This document shows, one piece after another, positions 24,745-33,687 of a DNA stretch of 64,000 nucleotides. The stretch comes from Demequina sp. TMPB413 (GTDB lineage: Bacteria; Actinomycetota; Actinomycetes; Actinomycetales; Demequinaceae), in assembly GCF_020447105.2 (NCBI RefSeq), contig NZ_CP096184.1, forward strand, positions 2,790,001 to 2,854,000, written 5' to 3'. The notes under the pieces were generated by a model, which saw only the letters and a program-made list of their open reading frames with translations, made no database searches and had not been told where the DNA came from. The translations under genes and the position numbers were made by a program. Positions within the stretch are counted from its first letter, which is position 1, and each line of letters starts with the position of its first letter.

Positions 24745-26552
24745 GTGATTGCTCCGCTTTCGGGATCTGCAACGCCCAAGCCCGCCAACTGGACTTGGAG
24801 CCCGAATTGAGGCACGGACCCGGCGAGCTCGCTAAATGAACCTTTGCCCAGTATCCGACCGCTATCGAGGTAACAAATCTGGTCGTAGTCCTTGATCGTC
24901 GAGATTCGGTGCGCCACCGCGATGAGGGTCACTTCACCCTGAAGTTCCTTGATGGCCCTTACTACGTCGTCTTCTGTCTTGGTGTCGAGCGCGCTCGTCG
25001 CCTCGTCCAGCACCAGGATGATCGGGTCTGAGTAGAGCGCCCGCGCAATGCCGAGCCGTTGTTGCTGCCCGCCCGACAGTGAAAGGCCGCGCTCGCCGAT
25101 CCGCTCGTCGATGCCGTGCTCGCGAGAGTCCACGAGCGAGCCCAACTGTGCCTTCTCAAGCACGGCCAGAACCTTGTCCCTGTCGTAGTCATCGTCCCAG
25201 GTGAGCGCGACATTCTGGCCGATAGTTCCGTCGAAGAGAGTGACACGCTGCGGCACATACCCGATGCGCGAACGCCACGCGTGAATCACATCGGTGAGCG
25301 GCGTGCCATCGATCGCGATGGTTCCTTGGGTGGGCACCCGCAAACCGAGCAGGATGTCGATAAGTGTGGACTTCCCTGACCCGCTCGGGCCGACGATTCC
25401 CAGTGACGAGCCGAGAGGCACGGACAAGTCAAGGCCAAGCAACACTGACTCGGTTCCCGTGGGATAGCGGAACTCGATTCCCGTGAGGGTCAGTGTGTCG
25501 GGTCCCGCCGGCAGCTCGCTGGCGTCCGTTCCACCAAGAGCGTCCGTCGCATTGGCCTCCGCGCCTTGGAGGTCGTTGACCACGTCGTCCACCCAAGGCA
25601 GGCTGGACGTTGCTGTGAGGATGCCTGACTGCACCCCTGTCAAAGCGGGGACCAGCCGCAACCCCGCGACGCCGAACATCGCGACGCCGACGATGGCGGC
25701 CGTGAGGCCGCCTCTGAGGTAGTTTGCGCCGCCGATCAGCAGAAAGCCGCCGATGAGTGCGGCCTCGTAGGCGTACCGCGGAATGATCGACAGGAAAGCG
25801 AGCGAGGCACGTGCTCTCACCGCGCCTTGGCGGTGGTGTGCTACTACCGACTGGATTTGATCGAGGCGGCCGCGCAGCGTGAGTTCCTTCATGGCCTCGA
25901 CCATCTCAGTCAGCAGCCGGGCTACCCGGTAGCTGTAGTCCAGGTTGGACCGCGAAGAGCGCAGGGTCCGCCTTCCCACGACCTGGTTGATCATGGCCGC
26001 GACGGCGCCAAGGTAGGCCAGCGACACCAACGCTGTGAATGGTGCGGCGGCGACGAAGACGCCCAGCGTGAGCACGATGGTGAGCACATTTCCGGGGATG
26101 GTCAATAGCGTGAGGATCAGGCCGGATAGCGCGACGGAAATTCCGGTGTCGGCGATCCTGGTGAACTCCGCGGTGCTGCGCTTGGAGCGCTCTTCCCAAC
26201 TCGACGCCAGATATGCCCTGAACATTCGGGCACCAATCTCGAACTCGTAGATGGCAAACTGCCTCGTCGCGACCCAGTGCATCGCCACCGCGAGGGCGCT
26301 CTTGACGATGATGAGCAGGCACGCCAAGAGCAACACCCAGGGCGTTGCGCTCTCAGGAAGCTCTCCGACGATCGGTATGACCACGGGCGAGTCGGATGCG
26401 ACGGGCGAGATGATGAGTACGAGCAGCGACATGGCTGCGACGTCAAAAAGCGCGAGCACCGCGGTCGCGACAATATAGATGGTAAGGAAACGCCGCGCGC
26501 GCCCTGGCAAGAGCGGCAGGAGGTCGCGGAGCGCGCTCCACAGCTTTTTCAT
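24741..26552 (-). CDS. ABC exporter, PglK-like lipid-linked oligosaccharide flippase
   Basis: 603 residues with fused membrane and ATPase domains. Six transmembrane helices occupy about residues 18-320. The ATPase half shows Walker A VGPSGSGKSTLIDIL, signature LSGGQQQRLGIARALYSDP, Walker B IILVLDEATSALD and the H-loop VAHRIS. Members of this group include MsbA and the PglK flippase of lipid-linked oligosaccharides. With glycosyltransferases coupled downstream, a flippase or exporter of glycan intermediates is the natural reading. Start ATG 26550-26552, with TAGCCT 7 nt upstream. Longer upstream frames run through the divergent gene and are rejected. Confidence 0.85.
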   Translation of the reverse strand: MKKLWSALRDLLPLLPGRARRFLTIYIVATAVLALFDVAAMSLLVLIISPVASDSPVVIPIVGELPESATPWVLLLACLLIIVKSALAVAMHWVATRQFAIYEFEIGARMFRAYLASSWEERSKRSTAEFTRIADTGISVALSGLILTLLTIPGNVLTIVLTLGVFVAAAPFTALVSLAYLGAVAAMINQVVGRRTLRSSRSNLDYSYRVARLLTEMVEAMKELTLRGRLDQIQSVVAHHRQGAVRARASLAFLSIIPRYAYEAALIGGFLLIGGANYLRGGLTAAIVGVAMFGVAGLRLVPALTGVQSGILTATSSLPWVDDVVNDLQGAEANATDALGGTDASELPAGPDTLTLTGIEFRYPTGTESVLLGLDLSVPLGSSLGIVGPSGSGKSTLIDILLGLRVPTQGTIAIDGTPLTDVIHAWRSRIGYVPQRVTLFDGTIGQNVALTWDDDYDRDKVLAVLEKAQLGSLVDSREHGIDERIGERGLSLSGGQQQRLGIARALYSDPIILVLDEATSALDTKTEDDVVRAIKELQGEVTLIAVAHRISTIKDYDQICYLDSGRILGKGSFSELAGSVPQFGLQVQLAGLGVADPESGAIT

Positions 26553-26559
26553 CGTCGTC

Positions 26560-26565
26560 AGGCTA
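26560..26565 (-). promoter_or_regulatory. Putative leaderless -10 box (TAGCCT) of the ABC exporter
   Basis: TAGCCT lies 7 nt before the ATG at 26550-26552, in the 81-nt gap shared with a divergent glycosyltransferase. Confidence 0.4.
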
Positions 26566-26633
26566 CCATTTGCGCACACGCTGCTCACACGGCGCGAGCA
26601 CGTCGTTGTGGAATGATTCCAGGCGGAGGTGCC

Positions 26634-27845
26634 ATGCCCGACGTCGCTGCGCTGCTCGACCGAGCCCCGGAAGCTGTGCGCCGCTTTGCCTACCGAGTTG
26701 CCGCTGGCCGAGGCCTGCTGGGCAAACTGGCAGACGCGGTCCGCTTTCGTGCTTCGGCCGATCAGTTGCCACTTCTGCCTTCGACGACCGAGGCGCGGAT
26801 CAGGCTCGTGATTGGGCCAGCGAACTCGGCAGGACAGGGGTATCAGTGGGCGCGCGCGGTGGAGCGGCATGTGCCAGGTGCGACGGCTGTGTCGATACGC
26901 GGGACTGGAACTGACGTTTTTCAGCCGGACGTCGACCTGACCGTGCCGGTAGGGGTCTACCAACTCTCCAAGGCGTGGCACGCAGACATGCAGGAGTTCC
27001 TCTCGCGACAGACGCACCTGGTCTGGGAGTCCGGCCTACCCTTCCTCGGAAGGCGGTACGAGTCCGACGTCTCGCGCGAGATGGCGTTGCTGGCCGAGAG
27101 CGGTGTGCGGGGAGCCCTGCTCTTCCACGGAAGTGACATTCGGCCGCCTACGCGTCACGCCGCTCAGAATCCGTGGTCTCCGTTCAAGCTACATACCGGC
27201 GCTGCCCGGACGCTAGAGGACACGGCAATGCGAAATGCAGATCTTGTTGCGCGAGTAAGCGCGCCGGTCTTCGTATCGACGCCGGACCTGCTGCAATGGC
27301 TTCCTGAAGCGACCTGGTGTCCGGTAGTGGTCGACTCGGCACGGTGGCGAGCGGCGGCGACGCACGAGCGATCGGACGGCCCCTTGGTAGTCGCCCATGC
27401 CCCGTCGCACAAGTGGCTCAAGGGGACCGAACACGTAGAGCCCGTGTTGCGTCGCCTTGCCGGGGAGGGCGTGATCGAGTATCGACAGATAGTCGGCATT
27501 CCGCATTCCTCGATGCCCGACTTCTACGCCCGCGCAGATGTCGTGCTCGACCAGTTCGTCCTGGGTATCTACGGCGTGGCCGCATGCGAGGCCATGGCGG
27601 CCGGTCGCCTTGTGATGAGCCATGTGGACGATTTCACCCGCACTCAGGTGCGTGAACGCACGGGAGTCGAGCTTCCGGTGCACGAGGTGACGATCGAGTC
27701 CCTGGAATCCGAACTGAGGCGCGCGGCCGCGGAGCCGGAGGCGTTTTATGCGCTTCGCAGCGCTGGGCCTGACTTTGTCGACAGGGTGCACGATGGCCGA
27801 CGCTCCGCCGCTGCGCTCGCGCCGTTCCTCGGACTCAGCGCATAA
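26634..27845 (+). CDS. Predicted GT-B glycosyltransferase, paralogue of the one at 36301-37461
   Basis: 403 residues. Motifs in order: RLVIGPANSAGQGYQWARAV (start of the first Rossmann half), GALLFHGSDIRPPTRHA, VAHAPSHKWLKGTEHVEPVLRRL, YRQIVGIPHSSMPDFYARADVVLDQF and YGVAACEAMAAGRLVMSHV. The last three are the GT-B donor-binding region, with an EAMA motif in the position of the GT4 EX7E second Glu. The protein encoded at 36301-37461 has the same order (TGSDIRSPALMRQ, HAPSSPIIKGTQVVRAAV, EAMASGCALLT). Start ATG 26634 has GGAGG 5 nt upstream. It overlaps the convergent GT2 gene by 11 nt at the 3' end. Confidence 0.75.
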   Translation: MPDVAALLDRAPEAVRRFAYRVAAGRGLLGKLADAVRFRASADQLPLLPSTTEARIRLVIGPANSAGQGYQWARAVERHVPGATAVSIRGTGTDVFQPDVDLTVPVGVYQLSKAWHADMQEFLSRQTHLVWESGLPFLGRRYESDVSREMALLAESGVRGALLFHGSDIRPPTRHAAQNPWSPFKLHTGAARTLEDTAMRNADLVARVSAPVFVSTPDLLQWLPEATWCPVVVDSARWRAAATHERSDGPLVVAHAPSHKWLKGTEHVEPVLRRLAGEGVIEYRQIVGIPHSSMPDFYARADVVLDQFVLGIYGVAACEAMAAGRLVMSHVDDFTRTQVRERTGVELPVHEVTIESLESELRRAAAEPEAFYALRSAGPDFVDRVHDGRRSAAALAPFLGLSA

Positions 27846-28902
27846 CCGCGATTGAGGCGAGGAAGCGAGGCGTCGCTTCGCGGTGCATGAGTTGCCTGAT
27901 CGATGCGGGGAAGAGGTTGGATGGCCGACGGTAGTCCGTGAGGACTGCCAAGTCTGCCGACAGAAGGTCGGGGTCAGCGGTGTTGAGGAGGCCCTCGACG
28001 ATGCGCGCCTCGCGACGACTGAGGATGCCCGTAGCAATGGGTGCGAAGTCGAGAATGCGGCGTGTAGCGATTGCAAGGACCGCGCGGTCCTCCATCGGCG
28101 CCCCCGCGCGCAGGCTCGCGCCAAGGATGTCCATCACATGGGTGCGTAGCAACTTGACAGCGAAGGACTCCTTTTGAGCCTGCGTCAAGCTTGCAATGAA
28201 CTCTTGCGCCAGGACAGCGTCGAGAAAACCCAGGGACTCCGCCGCAGGCTTGGGGCTGGCGGACGTTCGGCCTGCCGGATCGTCTTGGTGAATGAGATAC
28301 CCAGGCGCGCGACGCGCGAGACTGATGCGCGCATCCGAATACCAGAGAGATGCTCCCTGGATCACGTCCTCGCCTGTCCGGAGCCCCGGAGTCATGCGCA
28401 CCCCGCCGAAGCGGTCGCGTGAGACGAGTCCCAACTGCACCGTGCGGTAGGCGAGCCGATCCTTGACGCCGTCCAACTTGCGCTTGCGAAAAGGCCGGGT
28501 GGGAGGGCTGCGCGTCGTGGCCCCTGGTGAGATGCGTAGAGGTGGGATGACGACATCGGCCTCGTCGTGTCGGGCAACGGCAACCCATGCGTCAATGGCG
28601 CCCGGCTCATACTCGTCGTCGGAGCCAAGAAGAGCCGTGAACTCACCCGTCGCGGCATCGAGGCCCGCGTTGAGCGGCCCTGCCGGGCTCATGAGGCCAT
28701 CCTCCAGGTGGAGTAGCCGCACGCGGGGGTCCGACACCCACGTGCCTAGAGCGGCCGCGATGTCGTTGGGCGACACGTTGTGACACACCACCGTCACTCG
28801 GGTGGCGACTGATGCTGTGCTCAGGACAGACGATGTAGCACGCGCGATCGGGCGCCGGTCGGTATGGACTGGGATGACGACGTCGACGACAGGGTCCGTC
28901 AT
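27835..28902 (-). CDS. Family 2 glycosyltransferase
   Basis: 355 residues, GT-A type: VDVVIPVHTDRRPIARATSSVL, TVVCHNVSPNDIAAAL, PLNAGLDAATGEFTALLGSDDEYEPGAIDAWV. The GSDDEYEPG block is the variant DXD metal site. The C-terminal 130 residues are helical and specific to this protein. The ATG at 28900-28902 overlaps the stop of the upstream glycosyltransferase (ATGA). The open frame extends further upstream but only through the neighbouring gene. Sugar donor unknown. Confidence 0.82.
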   Translation of the reverse strand: MTDPVVDVVIPVHTDRRPIARATSSVLSTASVATRVTVVCHNVSPNDIAAALGTWVSDPRVRLLHLEDGLMSPAGPLNAGLDAATGEFTALLGSDDEYEPGAIDAWVAVARHDEADVVIPPLRISPGATTRSPPTRPFRKRKLDGVKDRLAYRTVQLGLVSRDRFGGVRMTPGLRTGEDVIQGASLWYSDARISLARRAPGYLIHQDDPAGRTSASPKPAAESLGFLDAVLAQEFIASLTQAQKESFAVKLLRTHVMDILGASLRAGAPMEDRAVLAIATRRILDFAPIATGILSRREARIVEGLLNTADPDLLSADLAVLTDYRRPSNLFPASIRQLMHREATPRFLASIAVMR

Positions 28903-30035
28903 GCGAGCGATCGATTCATCAGCGCGTCGACGGCTTTGCCCCACACCGCGACCTGGGACTCGGAAGAGAGTTCGCGTGCTGACGCATCCGCCCGCAACTT
29001 CCAACCGCGAACTTCGGCGACTGTCAACGAGTCAAGGACATCCGTGAGTGCCTCGGCGCCGAAGTCGTCGGCGACGGCCCCGCAACCGTGTGCCTTGAGG
29101 ATCGATTGCATCTCCGCGGAGGGACCGATGATGATCCCGAGCCGCGCCTGCACGTAGTCGAAGAACTTGTTGGGGAGCGCCCAACGGTTGTTGAAGTTGG
29201 TAGGCGCGATGACGTGGACGCCCACGTCGTAGGAGTTCAGTTTCGCGATGAGGTCTCGGTACGGGATCGGGTCGTTGAACCGGATGCGGTCGGAAGCGGC
29301 GGCGCGCTTGCGCAACATATCCACGTAGTTCGGGTCGTTGCCCATCAGGTAGAAGTCGAGCGAGACCTCGGTCTTCGTCGAGGCGACGGCGTCGATCAGG
29401 AGCTCGAGCCGGCGATTGCGGATCGAAGCGCCGCTGTGCACCAGCTTGATGGGTGGGCTGACCGGGCCTGCCGTGAGTTCGGCGTAAGGTGCGGCGTTGG
29501 TCACCACGCCAGAGCGCACGCCGTAAACACGCCGATACTCGTCGGCGATGCCGTGCCCGACAGTCGTCATCGAGGCGGCGCGATGGAGGAAGCGGCTACA
29601 CACCCATCGCATGTAGGGGGCCTCGAAGACCCGCCATACGAGCAGCTCCTCGTTCTGTCGCGGCGCGTACTCGTGCACATCTGCGTGCACGCCCCGCACC
29701 GGGGCGAGCCGGAGCGCGAGGCCAAGGGTGTCGATGTCGTTCGCGAGGATCACGTCGAACCGCTCGAGGCCTTCGAGGTCGATCGTCGCTTGGCCGACCG
29801 CGGCTTGCCCCCAATACATGCGCTTGTACCGGCGCAGGATGAGATCCCTCCGCTTCCATCGACGGATGCCGTGGGTATCGTCGAGCTGCAGATGGTGCAC
29901 CCTTGAGTCGGGGCGAGGGCCGTACCCATATGTGGTGACGTCATACCTGTCGGCGAAGTACTTCACTTGTTTCAGCACGCGCGCGTCTGTCGAGATGTTG
30001 GAGAACGACAGGATCAGGAGGCGTTGCCGCGTCAT
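28899..30035 (-). CDS. GT-B glycosyltransferase, paralogue of the one at 23581-24744
   Basis: 378 residues. Recognised by LLILSFSNISTDARVLKQVKYFADRYDVTTYGYGP, HADVHEYAPRQNEELLVWRVFEAPYMRWVC and PIKLVHSGASIRNRRLELLIDAV, followed by ALPNKFFDYVQARLGIIIGPSAEM. The same blocks, in the same order, occur in the glycosyltransferase at 23581-24744 (LPNKFFDFVQARLGLVFSPAPEI). Overlaps both neighbours by 4 nt, so it is coupled to the UDP-sugar 2-epimerase upstream and the GT2 downstream. Donor unknown. A ManNAc-uronic derivative made by the coupled epimerase would be a reasonable test. Confidence 0.8.
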   Translation of the reverse strand: MTRQRLLILSFSNISTDARVLKQVKYFADRYDVTTYGYGPRPDSRVHHLQLDDTHGIRRWKRRDLILRRYKRMYWGQAAVGQATIDLEGLERFDVILANDIDTLGLALRLAPVRGVHADVHEYAPRQNEELLVWRVFEAPYMRWVCSRFLHRAASMTTVGHGIADEYRRVYGVRSGVVTNAAPYAELTAGPVSPPIKLVHSGASIRNRRLELLIDAVASTKTEVSLDFYLMGNDPNYVDMLRKRAAASDRIRFNDPIPYRDLIAKLNSYDVGVHVIAPTNFNNRWALPNKFFDYVQARLGIIIGPSAEMQSILKAHGCGAVADDFGAEALTDVLDSLTVAEVRGWKLRADASARELSSESQVAVWGKAVDALMNRSLA

Positions 30036-31090
30036 CGCCGCTCCCCAAGGAGTTCGTCGGCGACTGCTTCTGCCGCACGTCCATCTCCATACGGCGCGGC
30101 AGTGGTGGGCAGCGGCAGCGGCCGCGAGACAGCGCTCGCGATCGCGTCGGAGTCATTCGCGAGAGCATTCCAGCCAAGGTCGACAGTCTCCACCCACTCC
30201 GTCTCGGGGCGGATGGTCGTGGCGGGCACTCGCAAGAGGAATGCCTCTTTCTGGAGACCTCCCGAGTCCGTCACTACCCCGGCGCTATACATCACCGCGG
30301 CCACCAGGTCGGGATAGGAGAGGGGGTCGTTGATGCGGAGCTCGCCCTGGTCCAAACGGATGTCATGTTGGAGTGCCAGGGATCGTAGTCGTGGGTGCGC
30401 AAGCAGCAGGACGGGCCGGTCGAGTTTAGCGAGCGCCGCCACGATGCCGCGTAGCCTCCCTGGGTCATCGGTGTTGTCCGGCCGATGGAGCGTCGCCACG
30501 TAGTACCCGCCTGGTTCGAGCCCGTGCGGCATCTGCGGTGGTTCCGCGAGCAGACGATCGCGCACCGTGTAGAGCACGTCGGTCATGACGTCGCCCACGA
30601 GCACAGTTCTGTCGGCGAGGCCCTCGCGCGCGAGGTGATGCATCGCCGTCCGGGTGGGAGCGAGGAGGAGGTCCGCCGCATGATCGGTCATGACACGGTT
30701 GTGCTCTTCCGGCATTCGCCGATTGAAGGAGCGAAGGCCTGCTTCCAGATGGGCGACGGGTACGTGAATCTTCACGGCGGCCAATGCTGCGGCGAGCGTC
30801 GAATTGGTGTCACCGTAGACGAGCACCCAGTCCGGCTCGAGCCGCTCGAACTGCTCCTCTAGGTCACCCAGCATTTGTCCGGTCTGGCGTCCGTGGCTGC
30901 CCGAGCCGACGCCGAGGTTCACCGTCGGTGCGGGCATACCAAGATCGCGGAAGAACACGTCGCTCATCAGATCGTCGTAGTGCTGACCGGTGTGAACGAC
31001 GAGGTGCTCCGCCCGACCCTCAAGTGCCTTGCTGATGGGCGCGAGCTTCACGAACTGCGGCCGAGCGCCGACCACACTCAGAATCTTCAT
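30032..31090 (-). CDS. Non-hydrolysing UDP-sugar 2-epimerase, WbpI-like
   Basis: 352 residues, GT-B-like epimerase fold. Family motifs: ILSVVGARPQFVKLAPISKAL, VYGDTNSTLAAALAA, HLEAGLRSFNRRMPEEHNRVMTDH and VVTDSGGLQKEAF. The N-terminal motif is GARPQF rather than the GTRPE of WecB/MnaA. As far as I recall, that form is shared with WbpI-type enzymes, which invert C2 of UDP-GlcNAc(3NAc)A to give UDP-ManNAc(3NAc)A. With the WbpA/B/E/D-like enzymes in the same locus, the WbpI role is the preferred inference over plain UDP-GlcNAc 2-epimerase. Start ATG 31088-31090; the 3' end overlaps the next glycosyltransferase. Confidence 0.85.
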   Translation of the reverse strand: MKILSVVGARPQFVKLAPISKALEGRAEHLVVHTGQHYDDLMSDVFFRDLGMPAPTVNLGVGSGSHGRQTGQMLGDLEEQFERLEPDWVLVYGDTNSTLAAALAAVKIHVPVAHLEAGLRSFNRRMPEEHNRVMTDHAADLLLAPTRTAMHHLAREGLADRTVLVGDVMTDVLYTVRDRLLAEPPQMPHGLEPGGYYVATLHRPDNTDDPGRLRGIVAALAKLDRPVLLLAHPRLRSLALQHDIRLDQGELRINDPLSYPDLVAAVMYSAGVVTDSGGLQKEAFLLRVPATTIRPETEWVETVDLGWNALANDSDAIASAVSRPLPLPTTAAPYGDGRAAEAVADELLGERR

Positions 31091-31113
31091 GGAAAGGAGC
31101 CTAGGCCGTCCAC

Positions 31114-31551
31114 TCAATCAGCGAAGCGATGCGCCGCTTCTGGCACGACCTTGGCGGGCACGCCGATGAGCACGCTGAAGGGTGCCGCGATGGTTCCTGC
31201 CGTGACGACCGCTCCTGCACCGACCACGCAAGAGTCACCGATCTGCGCGCCCATTAAGATGACCGCATTCGCGCCAATATGGACATTGCGACCAATCGTG
31301 GTCGCTGCGCGTCGGACGGGTTGAACGCGGCCGCTCACACACCGTTCGACTGTCGAGTGTGTATAGATCTGAGCTCCAGCCGAGATGTCGCAGCCGGCGC
31401 CGATTGACAGGCCACCGCTGCCGTCGATGACGGTGAAGGCGCCGATCCACACGTCTTCGCCGATATCCGGATCTCCGATGATCCACGCGTGAGGGTTGAA
31501 ACGATTGGCGGGCAGGTGGTGGAGGGCCTCGAATTCTTCGGCTAACGACAT
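31114..31551 (-). CDS. Left-handed beta-helix acyltransferase
   Basis: 145 residues of hexapeptide repeats: AWIIGDPDIGEDVWIGAFTVI, LSIGAGCDISAGAQIYTHSTVERCV and TTIGRNVHIGANAVILMGAQIG, ending in VIGVPAKVV. The THS histidine sits at the usual catalytic position of sugar O/N-acyltransferases. It probably acetylates a (amino)sugar of this locus, perhaps the product of the dehydratase/aminotransferase pair encoded divergently at 31607. Start ATG 31549-31551, with GGGAG upstream. The open frame extends upstream into the divergent gene and is ignored. Confidence 0.82.
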   Translation of the reverse strand: MSLAEEFEALHHLPANRFNPHAWIIGDPDIGEDVWIGAFTVIDGSGGLSIGAGCDISAGAQIYTHSTVERCVSGRVQPVRRAATTIGRNVHIGANAVILMGAQIGDSCVVGAGAVVTAGTIAAPFSVLIGVPAKVVPEAAHRFAD

Positions 31552-31594
31552 ATTTCGAGTCTCCCACAGTGGCGGTACGCCCGTAGAAACCGGA

Positions 31595-31600
31595 TAGACT
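31595..31600 (+). promoter_or_regulatory. Putative leaderless -10 box (TAGACT) of the amidation operon
   Basis: TAGACT lies 6 nt before the GTG at 31607 that begins a five-gene overlapping operon. The same hexamer at the same distance precedes the gene at 37598. Confidence 0.45.
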
Positions 31601-31606
31601 GCACCG

Positions 31607-32572
31607 GTGAGTCTCCGCGATCGTTCAGTATTGGTGACCGGCGGAGCCGGCTTCATCGGTAGTCACCTCGTTGACCGCCTTATCACCGAGTCCCCGCGCA
31701 AGATCGTGGTGGTTGACAACTTCTTCCTCGGCAACGAGTCGAACTTGGTAGATGCCCGGTCGGCTTGGCCCGATCTCGAGGTGATGAGGCTTGATGCCTC
31801 GGACCTTGCCTCGATGCAGGACGTGGTAGTCGAGCATGCCATTGAGACGGTATTCGACCTGGCGGTCGTTCCGCTCCCGACGTCGCTCAAGTACCCCCAC
31901 TGGACGATGCTTACCAACATCGGTATCACCGCCACGTTCTGCGAGATTGCCAGGCGCGGCTTGATCGAGCGGCTTGTTCACATGTCGAGTTCTGAGGCGT
32001 ATGGCTCGGGTCGGTACATGCCGATGGACGAGGCCCACCCTGATGACGCCATCACGCCGTACGCAGCATCGAAGGCGGCGGAGGACCATATCATTCGGTC
32101 TTACGTGCAGACCTTCGGCATCGACGCCACGGTGGTGCGACCGTTCAACAACTACGGTCCTCGCCAGAACCCCGGTTCATACGCGGGCATCATTCCCATC
32201 GTTGTCCAGCGCGTCGCGCGCGGGCTCCCGATCGAGATCCATGGCGACGGTGAGCAGACTCGTGACTTCACCTTTGTGAGGGACACCGCAGACCTTACGG
32301 TGACTATTCACGAGACCGCTGCGGCCCGTGGTCAGGAGATCAACGTCGCGACCGGCGTCGGCACGTCGGTCAACCACCTCGTCGCCAGGATCCTTGAGAT
32401 GATGGGCGTGCCTGAGCACCCCGTTCACCACACGCCTGAACGCCCGGGCGATGTGCGTCGCCATCAGGCCGACGCAACCAGGCTCGTCGATCTCGTCGGG
32501 CGCCAGCCGGCAGTGCTTGGAGATGACGCGCTCGCCGAAACGGTCGAGTGGTACCGGGAACGCATCGCATGA
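31607..32572 (+). CDS. Extended SDR nucleotide-sugar epimerase/4,6-dehydratase
   Basis: 321 residues. NAD-binding VLVTGGAGFIGSHLVDRL, then MSSSEAYGSG with the catalytic Ser/Thr position, YAASKAAED with the YXXXK pair, and RPFNNYGPRQNPGSYAGIIP. Such proteins act on UDP- or GDP-sugars as 4-epimerases, 4,6-dehydratases or decarboxylases. Because the next gene is an aminotransferase coupled by an ATGA overlap, a 4,6-dehydratase giving a 4-keto-6-deoxy sugar for amination is plausible (inference). GTG start with TAGACT 6 nt upstream. First gene of the operon that ends with the HisF-WbpG fusion and a glycosyltransferase. Confidence 0.85.
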   Translation: MSLRDRSVLVTGGAGFIGSHLVDRLITESPRKIVVVDNFFLGNESNLVDARSAWPDLEVMRLDASDLASMQDVVVEHAIETVFDLAVVPLPTSLKYPHWTMLTNIGITATFCEIARRGLIERLVHMSSSEAYGSGRYMPMDEAHPDDAITPYAASKAAEDHIIRSYVQTFGIDATVVRPFNNYGPRQNPGSYAGIIPIVVQRVARGLPIEIHGDGEQTRDFTFVRDTADLTVTIHETAAARGQEINVATGVGTSVNHLVARILEMMGVPEHPVHHTPERPGDVRRHQADATRLVDLVGRQPAVLGDDALAETVEWYRERIA

Positions 32573-33687
32573 CGATGCGCCTCAACGTGCCGCTCCTGGG
32601 ACGCGAGGAGGCCGATGCCGTCGCCGCAGTGCTGGCGACCGGTTACCTGACTCAGGGTGCGCAGGCGCACGAGTTGGAACGACTCATCAGCGAACTCGTG
32701 GGCGCCCGACACGCATTCGCCACTAGCTCCGCCACGACGGGCCTCCATCTGGCCCTTGTCGCGCTTGGAGTTGGCCCAGGTGATGAGGTCATCATTCCTG
32801 ACTTCAGTTTCCCTGCCACAGCGAATGTGGTGGTGCAGCAAGGCGCGGTGCCGGTATTCGTGGATATCCGGCTCGACGACTTCGGCATGGACCCGGACCT
32901 ACTTGAGGCCGCAATCACTCCGCGTACCCGCGCGATTATGCCTGTCCACGCGTTTGGGCTCATAGCGGACATGGATCCGCTCCTGCGCATCGCCGAGCGT
33001 CACGGCATTCCGGTCATCGAAGACGCGGCATGCGCCCTGGGGGCCGAGTACCACGGTCGCCAAGCGGGATCGTTCGGGACCGCCGGTGTCTTCTCTTTTC
33101 ATCCGCGCAAGGTAATCACCACCGGCGAGGGTGGCATGGTCATGACGTCGGATGCGGCGTTGGCTGAACGCCTGCAAGTGCTGCGATCTCACGGTTCTGT
33201 GCGCGAGTCCCACTACATGAGTTTCGTATCCGCCGGGTTCAACTACCGCCTATCCGACGTGCATGCCGCTATCGGAGTGGTACAGATGAATCGATTGCAG
33301 ACGATTCTTGAAGGACGCCGGGAACTTGCGGGCGTGTACGACGAGTTGCTGCATGGAGTTGACGGGGCAAGTCCTCCCAAGACTCCCGAAGGGCGCACCC
33401 ACACGTACCAGTCCTATGTCGTCACGCTCGACGCAGGTCTTGACAGGGATCTGATCATCGACAGCATGCGCGAGCGTGGCGTTGAGACCACGCTCGGGAC
33501 CTACTCCATGCACTTGCAACCATACTTTCGCGAGACGCTCGGGATCGAGGATGCCGCCATGCCGAACGCGACCAGGGCCCACCGGAGCTGTCTCACCATC
33601 CCGCTCTATTCCGGAATGACGCCGGACGATGTCGCGCTGGTTATCGAGTCGCTCGCCGATTCGATCGCGGCACAGGGCGGCAAATGA
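32569..33687 (+). CDS. DegT/DnrJ/EryC1 aminotransferase, second copy
   Basis: 372 residues, PLP fold type I. LNVPLLGREEADAVAAVLATGYLTQG, GARHAFATSSATTGLHLAL, DEVIIPDFSFPATANVV and VIEDAACALGAEYHG precede the PLP lysine in VFSFHPRKVITTGEGGMV. It is distinct from the WbpE-like enzyme at 11310-12404 (PTKNMTSGEGG). It probably aminates the 4-keto sugar made by the preceding dehydratase-like enzyme. The start overlaps that gene by ATGA and its stop overlaps hisH by ATGA. Confidence 0.88.
   Translation: MTMRLNVPLLGREEADAVAAVLATGYLTQGAQAHELERLISELVGARHAFATSSATTGLHLALVALGVGPGDEVIIPDFSFPATANVVVQQGAVPVFVDIRLDDFGMDPDLLEAAITPRTRAIMPVHAFGLIADMDPLLRIAERHGIPVIEDAACALGAEYHGRQAGSFGTAGVFSFHPRKVITTGEGGMVMTSDAALAERLQVLRSHGSVRESHYMSFVSAGFNYRLSDVHAAIGVVQMNRLQTILEGRRELAGVYDELLHGVDGASPPKTPEGRTHTYQSYVVTLDAGLDRDLIIDSMRERGVETTLGTYSMHLQPYFRETLGIEDAAMPNATRAHRSCLTIPLYSGMTPDDVALVIESLADSIAAQGGK

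Noticed and set aside
24741..27017. 758-codon version of the ABC exporter
   Set aside because: The extra N-terminal residues come from DNA inside the divergent glycosyltransferase gene and match no domain. The ATG at 26550-26552 begins right before the first membrane helix.
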